From positions 7,674,974 through 7,738,973 of the forward strand of contig OY754974.1 of the NCBI GenBank assembly GCA_963576475.1: a DNA stretch of 64,000 nucleotides. The letters run 5' to 3'. Origin of the DNA: Molanna angustata. Lineage: Eukaryota > Arthropoda > Insecta > Trichoptera > Molannidae. Numbering within the stretch: position 1 is the first letter of the stretch; every line of letters begins with the position of its first letter. Below, in pieces: positions 22,707-34,233 of this stretch. A program made the translations under genes and the position numbers. The notes under the pieces are model-generated. The model was not told the DNA's origin. It ran no database searches and saw only the letters and a list, made by a program, of their open reading frames with translations.

Positions 22707-24580
22707 ACTTTAAAAATAGTTTTTTTTACTCTTTATTGTAAATGTACCTACCACTTCCAGAGTATTCAGGTATATAATTTTTTCATAAATATGATATAAT
22801 CGTAATACATTTTTCTGTGTTTACGGGAATCGTAAAATATGCATATAGAATATTTTAACTGTTGAATCAAGAACACCAAAAATAAATCATTGTCATAAAT
22901 CAATTTAAATTATATTTCCTTGTTATTATCACTATAGAACCAAATATTTGCTACAGAACTAAATTCAGCAAAATACACATCTAATAATTATGCATTTGCA
23001 TGCATTTTTAGAACTTTGTTTTATGTGATTTTTAGGTATGTAGCTTTGTGTTCACGCGTACGATATAAAAAAAATGTATCAAAGTACCTATTTGGTTGAT
23101 TTTGTGAGTCTAAAATTTTGTCAAACAGCTGAATTTCCAGAACCCGTATAATGCAAGAGTCCCGTAACTAATGGGCCCCGCGCGAAACTAATCTCCAAAA
23201 CATTCCCATAACACTATATTGTATTGTAACTTGTAACCCACCCAGGGAGAAGTATTTACAATGTAACAAAGAAAACACGAAAACGAAAAAAGGCCCGCAA
23301 ATGCATAACGATTAAACATAAAAATTTCGCAAAATACAGGTATTTGTTACAGACACCGAGACAAAAAGTTCACAATTGAGTGTTTTGCGTGTTTCTTTGA
23401 CAATATCAACAAATGTGTCCTTTCACAAAGATAAACGAAACCAAAATCTTCAAAATGCATAGGTATCATAAGGTTCTAGACAAAGTGGATAGAGAATTCA
23501 AGTAAAGATGAAATTACGGTTGGATTCTTCCCTGAACCTTTGGAAGAAGTAACGCTTCCTAGAAAATATGAAATATCCCGTGTGGTCAATGGATAGGTAC
23601 AGGTGGACAATGAGCCCAAGGAAAGGTTTTGAGCTGTCAGACGAAGCGTGTGAGTGATATACTGCAAAGAAAACAAAGCGTTCAACAATGGTCGGAGCTA
23701 ATTCCTTCAGAATTGACAATGGACGGAACTAATGCCTTCAAAATTGACAATGGACAATATTGAATCCAGATATTGACGAGTTTAGAGTCAATCTCTATCT
23801 GTTTCGTCTTTTGCTAATTATAACTGTTTGACACTCTGCTATTTTTTCGAAATCTTCAACAAAGGTACGTATCGAAGGATACAATGTACTTGCAACAAAA
23901 GACACTATTATTTGAAATGTCGATAATAACACAATTAAGTGATATACTTTGTCTTTTTTCAAGGGCGTGAGATAGTTCTTCAAAACCTGTCGAAAATGTA
24001 CATTATTACAAAATCTATTGATGTACTTCAAGACTATAATTTTATAACGTTGTCATTATCGGGTGAACAATTGTTTGAAAAAGTCCCACACGTTGGAAAC
24101 AATTAACACAATAGAATCGCGTAGGTAGGTACATTGTTTTGACGTTTTGAAATGACAATGCAAGCAATTTTTCCAGAGAACCTTGTTGTTAAAAATTTTA
24201 TAGAATGAAAAGCGAATTTGCCACAATAGCCGGCTAGAATAAATTATTATTATTCCGATTTTTTTTACTTTATATTACGGAGTTTTAAACAAAATCGTCC
24301 GTTGGCATTACAAACTCCGCAGTGTTCTCTCATTCCGGAAAAACAAACATTTATCATTAAAAGTGTGTGAAAGCTAACAACTTTCAATTGTGGAATTACG
24401 TGTTTAGAATATGTTGGAGATTTAGTGCGTCGCGAGAGGAAATTTTATTTCAGGAAACTTTGAGCTAAACAGACAAAAGAAGATCAAATCCTAATATTGG
24501 TAGATGCTGATTTTGAAAAGAAACTATATAACTTGTATTTTGTAAGATGTATATCCAAAAATATAATATTATATCCTTTA
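22707..24580. other. AT-rich intergenic DNA, nothing recognised
   Basis: Short minus frames at 23476-23719 and 23795-24031 lack recognisable motifs. No recurrent repeat seen. Confidence 0.4.
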
Positions 24581-24628
24581 TTCTTTACCAAGTTCGAGCT
24601 ATTGAATTAGCTCGAACTTGGTAAAGAA
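24581..24628. repeat. Perfect 21-bp palindrome with 6-nt loop
   Basis: TTCTTTACCAAGTTCGAGCTA (24581-24601) is exactly reverse-complemented at 24608-24628, separated by TTGAAT. It has no terminator context, since this is a eukaryote, and no flanking repeat. Confidence 0.9.
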
Positions 24629-25904
24629 ATCAATATTACTGGTATTATTTCTGTTGATTTTTTTTAAATTATCTTTGTTCAAACGCAATTAAAGAAACGA
24701 AAAAAAAACTACACAATTGGTGCTTTTTTTATCGGAATATCATGTGATCGGTATAACTATTGATTAAACTTTTTATTTAAATCAGATTTCAGGGTTGTCC
24801 ATAGAAAATAATATCACCGTCAGTAATAATTTTACGTGTGCATTTATATTTAATGCAAAAATTGTTTCATAATCCGCGACCTTTGTTAATTTAATTGTTA
24901 TTTCAATTTTTGTAGAAGACAAGTAAATATTATATTTGGTTCGTTCGTAAAAAATAACATAAGAAAAGAAACAATACATCAACAAATAGACAGATACATT
25001 GAATTATATGTAGGTACTACGTACTACATATAAATCAATGGACAAATATGAGGACATTGAAAAACTCTGAAGAAATATCGTTCAATAATTATTTGATAAA
25101 TATAGTTTTTTTGTTCAGTAGTCAGATAACTACATTAAGGCCGACGATTTTGTGATGTACATATATATTCTAATAGGTATTATTTCATATAATAATTTAC
25201 TTGTCATAACTACCAGCACGTCATTACCCTTTTTGAGGTACGCAGATAGTTCGAAACGCTAGATTCGTCTATGTATCGTCATACACGCTTCTCTATTATT
25301 TCTTTTCTAAATGATTTACAAATCAAGTAAACAGTTGTAGATGAATATGCTATAACCCTGTTTCATTTACCGCGTGCTTTAATCATTAAATCTTCATTAC
25401 ATCGATATAAAAACCCACCAAAGATGTTAAACTTATCATTGTATAATGTTGATCTCTCTAAATGATCATGGCATCGTATATTATGAACACGGTATATAAT
25501 AATATGTAATACCTATCATTTTTAGATTTGTGTATAAAAACATTACGCACACAATTATTATTATTACAGCATAAAACGATAATTAGCAATCATCAATCAT
25601 AATGTTGATAAACACACAATAATAATAATAAAAGTACATATATTTTGATTAATACATCAATTAGGGTCACAAACGCTATAATCGCTTAGATGAAAATGCC
25701 ACCTCATATGATATGACCAGTAAAATAATTGCAGACATACCTAATGTTGTGATGTAACAATGAACAATCGGTATCATTATTAGGAGATTAGAGGTTTTTA
25801 AGAAGTGTTTAGCATGAAAGATCATTTATTTATTTGTTAGGTGAATCTAATCAACGCTAGTAAAATGTTAAATGCATATATTTTAGTTTTTTGTATATTT
25901 TATT
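24629..25904. other. AT-rich intergenic DNA, nothing recognised
   Basis: No supported feature. Confidence 0.45.
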
Positions 25905-26011
25905 TTTATGTTGCTTCTCGGGCAACTAACAGGTAGGTACTATGTCAAATATTTAATAACAAGTTGCCACATTCTGGAGACTTTTGATTCTGATCGTCTC
26001 ACAGGTAGAAG
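25905..26011 (-). repeat. SINE-B 3' fragment
   Basis: Minus-strand order: CTGTGAGACGATCAGAATCA, CTCCAGAATGTGGCAACTTG, TTGACATAGTACCTACCTGT, TAGTTGCCCGAGAAGCAACA. Only the tail half of the SINE is present. Confidence 0.75.
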
Positions 26012-26795
26012 AAATGATGTATTATCAGATAGATAGTTTTGCTTATATAATACTTCGAACGAAAAAATATAACAAAGCACATTTCATAAAGAGCGTTTTC
26101 GCATAGTAAGTAACCTTAAAAGGAATCTAATTTTTTCGTACTTAACGATTGTGAAAAAATCTTTACAATATATTATTAATCATTATATACCATCACGCCA
26201 TGCTTCTGCTATTGGGGTAGGCATTCATAAATATTTAATTACATACATGCTCGAATGTTATTTACACTTTTCACGTTGCCTTCTAACATAATATATTAAT
26301 AATCATAATATATGTTGCCTATTAACAAATCTTAAATACAAAAATATAGGAATATTTTTGATATTTTAATGTCAACAGAAAAATATAAAATAAATATAAG
26401 AAACATATTATCAGTCTTATAAAAACGATACTCTTGTAGAGTATTTTCTCATCATCTTGAACGGCCCAATTAGGGAGACATAACTTTAGTTAGGTACCAA
26501 CTGCATAGTAGTTGTTTGGTGATATCTACATGTGTTGCAACACATGTGCGAACAACTTGACATCTGTGAGAACTGCCAACCTAATAATTCCAAAAACATG
26601 ATGACTTATTAGTAGTAAGACACCGCCAATGGGTGCCAACCCCCATTCAAAAATACCCTGGGGAGCAAAAAATTGACCTTGGGTTATATTCTGGATTAAA
26701 GACACGCATAGGTACATATGTAGACCTACTAAACGTCTGTCAAAAATATCTAAAATATAATAACAACTTAAGAGTAGTGTTTAAAATTTCTATTT
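26012..26795. other. AT-rich intergenic DNA, nothing recognised
   Basis: No supported feature. Confidence 0.45.
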
Positions 26796-26925
26796 TTTTT
26801 AAAGAATGAATATGTCGTTGTAGTAAGTAACAAGTACATGAACATTCTCATACATTCTCTAAACTAAACATAAATGCTTGTACTATAGGTGAAAGAAATC
26901 GGTCGTGGCAGGATTCGAAATAGCG
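26796..26925 (-). repeat. SINE-C fragment, diverged
   Basis: On the minus strand it has CGAATCCTGCCACGACCGAT-TTCTTTCACCTATAGTACAA, GCATTTATG and GTACTTGTTAC, then CATATTCATTC. This is the SINE-C body and tail (compare 49100-49226) with substitutions. The tRNA 5' half is not preserved. Confidence 0.75.
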
Positions 26926-26948
26926 ACCACTTCATTACTAACTCATTA

Positions 26949-27500
26949 AAACCATCGCGGTATATCACACAATGCGGGGTAATTAGCGAGAGGTGTGCGG
27001 ACATGTATTATCTTCTTAAAGAAATCACCATACATGCGTGTATCCAAACACAGCCACTACATTCAGAATGTGAGGTAAACCTCATTGATGAACTATGTGA
27101 GATGTTACTACCCCCTATTCAGTAACTATTGTAACTAAAATAGAAACGTTCTAAAATTGCAGATTTTAGATTTACGGTCTTATTTCAGCGTTATAAAATA
27201 TCAACTTGGACTAAATGGAATAGAGACGTACCTAACTCTTTTGGTCCGAACGTTCTTAAAAAGTTATTGAATCATAATTTTCATATTATGAATAATTATG
27301 AAATTTTCAGAATAGGTAGGTACGTTCCTATTCCATTTAGTCCAATTTGATATTTTATAAAGCTGAAATAAGACCGTAAATCTATAATCTACAATTTTAG
27401 AACGTTCCTATTTTAGTTACAATAGTTACTGAATAGGGGGTATTGTTGCCTCTCGAATTTTCGATTACCCTGCTCTTACAGAACACTCGAAATCAATGAT
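26949..27500 (+). repeat. R5 dispersed repeat, interrupted by M3
   Basis: 26949-27108 carries the R5 words (ATATCACACAATGCGGGGTA, ATTAGCGAGAGGTGTGCG, GAATGTGAGGTAAACCTCAT, TGTGAGATGTTA). 27443-27500 continues with TTGCC..TCGAATTTTCGATTAC and CTCTTACAGAA. The intact order GTGAGATGTTAATTTGCCTG is seen at 48072, so the two halves were once adjacent. Confidence 0.75.
27109..27442. mobile_element. M3 foldback MITE, 334 bp
   Basis: The left arm starts TACCCCCTATTCAGTAACTA and the right arm ends with its exact reverse complement, TAGTTACTGAATAGGGGGTA. Pairing continues for about 125 bases per arm with only scattered mismatches (for example TAGATTTACGGTCTTATTTC against GAAATAAGACCGTAAATCTA). The inner loop is about 80 bases. 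There is no coding capacity. It lies inside R5, so it is the younger of the two. Confidence 0.9.
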
Positions 27501-27581
27501 AATAAAAAAGAGTGGAACCACTATTCTAAGCCGGTGTCTAGCAGCCAAAAAAAAACAAATATATGATTACAAATAATACAA

Positions 27582-27808
27582 ATTTATTTATTAAATATTG
27601 CGTCTCGGGCAACTAACAGGTACTATATCAAATATTAATTTAACACGCACCCAATAACAAGCTGCCACATTCCGGAGACTTACGATATCAATAGTCTCAC
27701 AGATCCAGACTGGAAACACAATTAAAAACTGTGTCTCCATCTGGAATCGAACCCGGGACCTTTGGATCAGCAGACAGATACCCAACCGACTGAGCCATTA
27801 AGGCCGAT
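27582..27808 (-). repeat. SINE-B, near full length
   Basis: Minus strand: GGCCTTAATGGCTCAGTCGG (A-box half TGGCTCAGTCGG), CCCGGGTTCGATTCCAGATG (B box), the body, GGGTGCGTGTTAAATTAATA, CTGTTAGTTGCCCGAGACGC and a short AATAAATAAA tail. The best tRNA-like head of the family in this window. Confidence 0.85.
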
Positions 27809-29211
27809 AAATTCTCATCTAATCATATAAAAATCTCGTGTCACAATGTTCGTACAAGCTAAACCTATTTGGAACCGAGTTGGTTCCGACTTGAAAGATA
27901 GGATAGTTTTCTGATGCGATAGGTGACGCTGTTTTCGAGTTCTAAAATAGATTTAAAATACAATTACAAAATATTTTTTATAGGAAAAATGGGTCATACT
28001 TCATACTTAAGTTGTGTAATGCTTTCAATAGATGGCAGTGTGAACTGTGAACAAATCTATTAATATCTGCATTGCGCATTTAGAGAATATACCACACTCA
28101 AATGTACGAAAAAAATGGTAAAATATTTAAAGAGAGGTCTATGTAAAAAAATATAAATATTTTGTTTCCCACATACAGGCTTCGCCTTACGGGGATCCTT
28201 ACATATTTATTATTTTGTCACACTAATATACCTGCCTATGTATGTTATATAACTATTTTGTAAGGATTTAAAAAAAAGGAAATTAAAAAAAATGTGGTCT
28301 TCATAGAAGGCGGTCTGTGACAGGACAACGTCTGCCCAAGCACACTAGTTAGTTATATAATAAATATTGTCCGTTTGTTTATATTTCATCTTGTGATATT
28401 ATCTACTCAAGAAAGATCTTTCAAACGTTATCCGATACTTCATAAATAAATATCGTCTGTTTTTATTTTTCTATTTTATTTCCATTTGAATGAATCCACA
28501 GTTTTCTTGTGTCCCTTTTTACCTCCCTGTGTGTTTGTATATCCTCAAATGTCAATAAGGACATACGAGAAATAATGTTTTCTCTGTAATGTTCATAAAA
28601 ATCATTGATTTAGAAATAACGTTAGACATAAAAGAAAATGGTCATCGATTCATGGCGTAACATTCAAATTGCGTGTGTATGAAACCTCATACATAGTATT
28701 ACAACGAACCAAAATATATTGCAGACATTTGCAACCAACGAACAGCGACTAATTATTTTATTTTTTGCGGTAGGTTTCATACTATGTCTTATTCATTCGT
28801 TTCAGAATACGAAAACGTCTAAATCATCGAGCGACCGTGGATAAAAGGATTATATCCGCGCGGTGTGACGTAATGAGTCTCGTATAAATGCAGTCAACTT
28901 TTTGACATTTCTCATATACTAAAATTCAGACGGATAAATTTAAACGAATCTGAAAAGGACATATTATATATTATGTACTTGAAAATATATCAGAAAAAAA
29001 TAATCCAATTTACCCTGCAACAATATTGATAATAATTTTATAATTCTACTATGAACACCTATATACAACCTACACTACATAGTGTCTCTATCTGGTGTAT
29101 TATTATTTTTATTTTGTTTTAGGTATTTTTATTTTTGTTTTTATATTAAGTTTGTATTTTTAATTTCTTATTATTTTGTATTCTCTTGTTAATTATTCCT
29201 GTAATCACAAT
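27809..29211. other. AT-rich intergenic DNA with a promoter-like spot
   Basis: Near 28867-28895 the order TGACGTAA, TGAGTC, TATAAATG appears (CRE-like, AP-1-like and TATA-like words within 30 bases). No coding region follows, so this is noted but not called a promoter. The rest shows nothing. Confidence 0.35.
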
Positions 29212-29310
29212 ATTGCTTCTCTGGGCTGGAAACACTGGTTAGTTGGAAGATATTGCCATACAGCAATAAACTCGCCACATGCACAGAGTGCAAGGAAGTG
29301 TTTATTTATT
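29212..29310 (+). repeat. SINE-A 3' tail fragment
   Basis: GCTTCTCTGGGCTGGAAACA-CTGGTTAGTTGGAAGATATT, GCCATACAGCAATAAACTCG and CAAGGAAGTGTTTATTTATT give the complete SINE-A tail without the tRNA head. Confidence 0.85.
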
Positions 29311-29395
29311 TATTTATAATTTATGTACATGTGTAGATCCAAAGGCAGGTTTATTGCCATAAGGCAATTTCTTCGAACCAACCCGAGTGTTCATT
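29311..29395 (-). repeat. LINE 3' tail fragment facing the SINE-A tail
   Basis: The minus strand reads CTCGGGTTGGTTCGAAGAAA-TTGCCTTATGGCAATAAACC and ATGTACATAAATTATAAATA. This is the 3' end of the LINE family at 3660-4294, joined tail-to-tail with the SINE-A fragment through a shared ATTT run. Confidence 0.8.
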
Positions 29396-29460
29396 ATTAT
29401 CTGCAAATAATTATTAATATTTAATAGAACGATGTACGCCAGGGTACGTAATATGAAGAA

Positions 29461-29558
29461 AGATGTATTTATTTATTAAATATTGCTTCTCGGGCAACTA
29501 ACAGGTAATATGTCAAATATTAATTTAACACGCACCCAATAACAAGTTGCCACATTAA
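29461..29558 (-). repeat. SINE-B tail fragment
   Basis: Minus strand: TGTGGCAACTTGTTATTGGG, TTAAATTAATATTTGACATA, CTGTTAGTTGCCCGAGAAGC and an AATAAATAAATAC tail. 5'-truncated. Confidence 0.8.
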
Positions 29559-29658
29559 TTTAAATAATAAAATTTAGCACATTATTAAGTTGGAATAAAA
29601 TAATAAAGAACGCCTGACGAAGAAAATATACAAAACCGAAAGAAACGGAATAAGAGAC

Positions 29659-29838
29659 AGGCCTTCGAGGCTCAGTTGGTTAGGTATCTGGCTACTGATC
29701 CAGAGGTCCTGGGTTCGATTGCCGTTGGAGACACAGTTTTTAATTGTGTTTTCAGTCTGAATCTGTGAGACGATTAATATCGTAAGTCTCCAGAATGTGG
29801 CAACTTGTTATTGGGTGCGTGTTAAATTAATATGTGAC
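29659..29838 (+). repeat. SINE-B copy, head complete, tail missing
   Basis: GGCCTTCGAGGCTCAGTTGG-TTAGGTATCTGGC (A box GGCTCAGTTGG), CTGGGTTCGATTGCCG (B box), then the body to TTAAATTAATATGTGACA. The last segment is absent. It is inverted relative to the fragment 100 bases upstream. Confidence 0.8.
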
Positions 29839-30105
29839 AAAGTCAAGGGTGCCCAAGAAAAGGATGACACGACCACGTGATCGATATTCTGAAAGGCGGA
29901 AATGTGTGGAGCCTGAACAACAAACGAACATGTACCTATGAGACTATGCATGAATGTTGACGAAGCGACGAATGTGTGTCAAGATTAAAATGTGGCGTTC
30001 GGTTATCTTTACCTACCCCGTGAGGGACATCGCGTGATGGTGTGTATGTATGTATTTATCATGTTACATAATATCCAGTCAAGCAAATCCCTGTTCGTAG
30101 CTATC

Positions 30106-31103
30106 ATCCAACTGTCGATTTGTTCAGGAGAACTTTGTTCTCTTAACATATCGACAATGTATCAAGCCAGAATACGCGAGAATTGTATGGAGAGGTCTAC
30201 TTTTTTCACGGCTTTTCCAACTTAGAAGTCAAAAAACACCAACTTAGAGGCTTCGCAGCATATATGTTCCATACACGGATTTACTCAGAATTCGGAGTAG
30301 AACATTTCGTGTGTCTGTGTGTGTGTCTGTGCGTCTGTGTGTCTGTGTGTGTGTGTGTGTCCGTCCCCCCCTTATAACTTTTGATCCGCTCAATTTACAG
30401 AGCTTAAAATTTCAGAATATATAAACAGTTACAGGTCTACAAAACTTTTATACTCGGAATTTAGAATTTTTGTTTCAGTCAGGGGTTATCAACTTTTGAA
30501 TTTTTATTTTATTTTTCCATATATCTCAGAAACCATAAAAGCTAGAACGCTGAAAATTGGTACAAACATAGACGAATACAAAATCTCAAATTTTTTTTTT
30601 CAAAAAAATTCCAGGGTTTCTCAAACATTTTTTATTAAGAAAAGTATTTTTTTATGATAAATTTATGAGTTTTACTGCCTATATTTCCATTTTTTTTTAA
30701 ATATCGAAAAAATCCGAAACACCCCAACTAGATAATTTAATTTTATATAAAAAATATTAACATTGTAGTAGTACATCTCAAATTTTTTTAACAATTTTTA
30801 TAAAAATTGAATTTAGTGACGACATCGCTTCATACAATTTGTATGGTAGTCACCTATACACAATATCAAAGAAGACTTAATAGTTTGATACTTCATCTCT
30901 AAACATACAATATACATATACCATCATGCTGTTTTCATATTCCGGGTAGGAATAAAAGACTGACCTCCATACTATCCTATCTTGACTACCTAGGTACATG
31001 TGTTGTATAGAAAACTAAATATCATAAAATAATAAATAATTTGTATTTTTGGGTTTGGTACTTATTCTTCAACTATACATACTATCGCTGTCGACAGTTG
31101 GAT
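30106..31103 (+). mobile_element. M6 DNA element, copy 1
   Basis: Termini are ATCCAACTGTCGATTTGTTC (30106) and GTCGACAGTTGGAT (ending about 31103), an inverted pair around ATCCAACTGTCGA. Next to the left end a subterminal hairpin pairs GTCGAT..TGTTC.GGAGAAC with GTTCTCTTAACATATCGAC. The interior has a GT microsatellite (30311-30360) and no long frame. Copy 2 at 31281 is collinear throughout, and reversed partial copies lie at 37760 and 43167. Non-autonomous; superfamily not determined. Confidence 0.8.
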
Positions 31104-31280
31104 CTCATGTGTTACATGCAACTAGTTTAATTATAAATATATAAACAAAAACAGTAAAATCATAAATAGCTAAAACACAGGTAGCCAGTTATTATCATAA
31201 TATTTTTTTCAGTGTTTTCGAGTGCTCTTTTTGGTATGTTTCTCGACTCAATGGAAAAAAATTGCAATGTTGTTAACTTG

Positions 31281-32090
31281 TCCAACTGTCGATTCGTTCA
31301 TGAGAATTCAATTCTCTTAATGAATCGACATTATTAAGCCAAGATGCGTGTACGAAGGAAAATTTTGTATGGTGTAGTGGACTTTTTGCAAGCTAATAAC
31401 ACCAACTAGAGGCCTCGCAGCATATATGTTCCCATACATGGATTTACTCAGAATTCGGAGTAGAACATTTTATGTGAGTTTTGTGTGTGTGTGTGTCTGT
31501 GTGTGTGTGTGTTGAAATTTGGTATAAACATAGACAAATACAAAATCTCAAATACGTTTTTTTTTTTAATTTCCAGGGTTTCTCAAACATTTTTTATTAA
31601 GAAAAATATTTATTTTATGATAAATTTTTGAATTTAACTGCCTATATTTCCATTTTTTAAAAAATAAAGAAAAAAACCGAAACACCCCAACTAGATAATT
31701 TAATTTTCTATAAAAAATATTAACATTGTATTAGCACATCTCAATTTATTTTTAACAATTTTTATAAAAATTGAATTTAGTGACGACAATGCTTCATACA
31801 ATTTGTATGGCAATAGCTACACACAATAATCTAAGAAGACTAAATAGTTTGATATTAATCTCCAAACATACATACATACCATCATGCTGTTTTCATAATC
31901 TGGGTAGGATCAAAGGACTGACCTCCATACTATCCTATCTTGACATACATACCTAGGTAAGTACATGTATTGTATAGAAAACCAAATATCTTAAAATATT
32001 AAATAATTTGTATTTATGGGTTTATAGTTTGGTACTTATTCTACAACAGTAGGTACATACTATCACTATCGACAGTTGGATCTCATGTGT
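31281..32090 (+). mobile_element. M6 DNA element, copy 2
   Basis: Starts TCCAACTGTCGATTCGTTCA and ends ATCGACAGTTGGATCTC. It carries the same subterminal hairpin (GAGAATTCAATTCTC core), the same GT run and the same CCATCATGCTGTTTTCATA segment as copy 1, but is about 190 bases shorter, mainly after the GT run. The two copies are tandem in the same orientation, separated by about 180 bases. Confidence 0.8.
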
Positions 32091-32822
32091 TACATGCAAC
32101 TAGTCATATCTGAAATTTCAAAATGGCTCTCACGTCAAAACGTTTGCCACCACTGTTTCAAACCACACAGTTGTTAGAATACAATTTTGTGATACCAAAA
32201 ACAACTCCGTTTCGACCTCAAATTATTTCAGCATTATTATTTGTTTTAAAACTGCGACTGTGTCTTTCGCATATTACTACTCCAAACTTTGCCCCTTTGC
32301 CTGAACGGGTTCTTGGCGAAAATAATACGAAAAATGCCCCCCCCCCCCCCCACTCCGCATCCTGAAATGACAAAGAGTCGTTCTAATTAACATTAGGAGC
32401 ACAAATCACGCACGCTGCTGGCTGAAAGTAGGCCAGGCGGCAAAATAGGTCAAGTTGAAGGCAGGTCGATTCTTTTGAAGGTTCGCCGCTGGTCCTGAGA
32501 GCCCTTTCACTGTGTTGCCTGCACAAAAAAATAACATTGGTTTGTCCCTGTGAATGGGAATTTTTGTTATTCTCCCGGGAGGGTGTGGCCGAACGAACAC
32601 ACAGATCGTTCATCCGAAGAGTTATATGTGTGCCAAGATCGAATCTGAAATGTATTATGTTAAAAGTCCTCGTTCTTTCACGTCGAAGGAATATCAAATG
32701 CGTGTCTAATTGCCCGCCATGGTGGCAGAGTGAAACGTTTTATGTGAATTGTGGATGTATAATTATACCGACAACTATTGAAGCTATCTCGGATTATAAC
32801 AGATTTTGAAAAAAGTCAACAT
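32091..32822. other. GC-richer single-copy patch with poly(C)15
   Basis: This is the least AT-rich non-repeat stretch of the window. At 32123 an ATG in a good insect context (AAAATGGCT) opens an 80-codon frame ending HSAS, just after a run of 15 C (32337-32351). Minus frames of 64-104 codons overlap at 32383-32697. None of the products is recognisable. It could hold a first exon, a promoter region or an unknown transposon interior. Confidence 0.3.
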
Positions 32823-33179
32823 ATTCAACTTAAACGAAGTTTGTTTTTTTATCAGATTGAATATGTCCATGGAACAAATACATATCAAATCTAACAAATC
32901 TATATCGTTTAGAACTGTAGAACTCTATATTATATACTTATATAAGTTGTAAAGAACCCTTCGAATACGGTCGTCATATTAGGAAATAAATACTTATGTA
33001 CATAGTTACCTAATTATTGAAACTTTTTTATTTTTTAGTTATGTAAATACGAAATCCACAAGAATCACAAATCACAAATCCACATGTACAATGAGAGAAT
33101 GAAGTCGGTTAATTTCGACATAGATAAATACCTTTTATTTACTGCGAAAATATTCTCGATACAAATAATGTTTTACATT
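32823..33179. other. AT-rich intergenic DNA, nothing recognised
   Basis: No supported feature. Confidence 0.45.
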
Positions 33180-33300
33180 TATTTTTATTTAATTTATTTT
33201 AATTTATCTATTGCTAATACACTTGTACATGTTTAGGTTAAGTAAGTAACGCCCCACTAGGCTAAACCTGTTCTGGGGCTGTTACTTATACACAATAGGG
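33180..33300 (-). repeat. LINE-type 3' UTR fragment
   Basis: On the minus strand AACAGGTTTAGCCTAGTGGG-GCGTTACTTACTTAACC precedes an A/T tail. It resembles ACAGGCTATGCCTAGTGAGG-GGGCTAGTAACAAAG in the retroelement at 35037-35690. 5'-truncated. Confidence 0.55.
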
Positions 33301-34233
33301 TATTCAAATTATTTACACATAGAGGATTCCTAATATATAAGGTACACAGATGTTAAATGTTACTTTCAAGTAGTTTTTAAAAAATAAAAGATTAAAATAT
33401 AAGAAATGAAATGAAAAAAATTAAGAATAGGAAATCAAAGTTCATAAGTCATATATGTATAGATTACTTTAATTATTAATAAGTGTATTTGTTTATGATA
33501 CATAAGTTTTTTTATCGAATTACAAAATATTTATGAGGACAAATATAATGTACCTATATGAAATTATTAAAATATTTTCATTTACACTCAATTATTTTTA
33601 TATTTTATATAAAAACACAATCAGGTCATAAAAAAATGTACCCAATTAAAAATACAATACAAAAAGTTAAAGGAGAAAGGTTCCAATGGTTACATGCATT
33701 AGATAAATAAAAAAAAATAACTATTTTCAATTCGTAGGTAGCGACATTTGAATGTAATCATTGTTTTAGAACATCAATCGTTTTGTGCTTTCAAAATGGC
33801 GTTGTTTTTGATTCTCTGCAAAAGTTGAACGTTGAAATTCCATTTGTTGGGTCATATCGTAATATATTATAGGCGGAATGATGACAAAAACTCCATCAAA
33901 CTCCATTTGAACTGAAATATCCACCTTCGGGTCGTATAGGCCTCGTGAAATATTATCCATATATCTCTCTCTTCGGAATATGTATAGGTATTGGCGGTGC
34001 CACCCATAGTATGAAAATCAATATTATTCATAACCCAAACAGTTTTCTTTTTCTTCGAATAATAATATTATCCGACGTATTTTTATCGTCCTTTGCATGT
34101 CCCACGTTCCAAACTGGGTTGAGACAAATATAAACAGATCAGGAACATGTCGCCCGCATTTGTTCGCCAGCAATAAAAAAAAGACTTTTCTCCGTCATAG
34201 ATACAAGTATTATACACTAGATATTTGTATCAA
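33301..34233. other. AT-rich intergenic DNA, nothing recognised
   Basis: Short frames at 33766-33960 (minus) and 33945-34133 (plus) have no recognisable motif. Confidence 0.4.

Noticed and set aside
24581..24628. Rho-independent terminator
   Set aside because: The hairpin looks like one, but the window is eukaryotic and there is no upstream gene.
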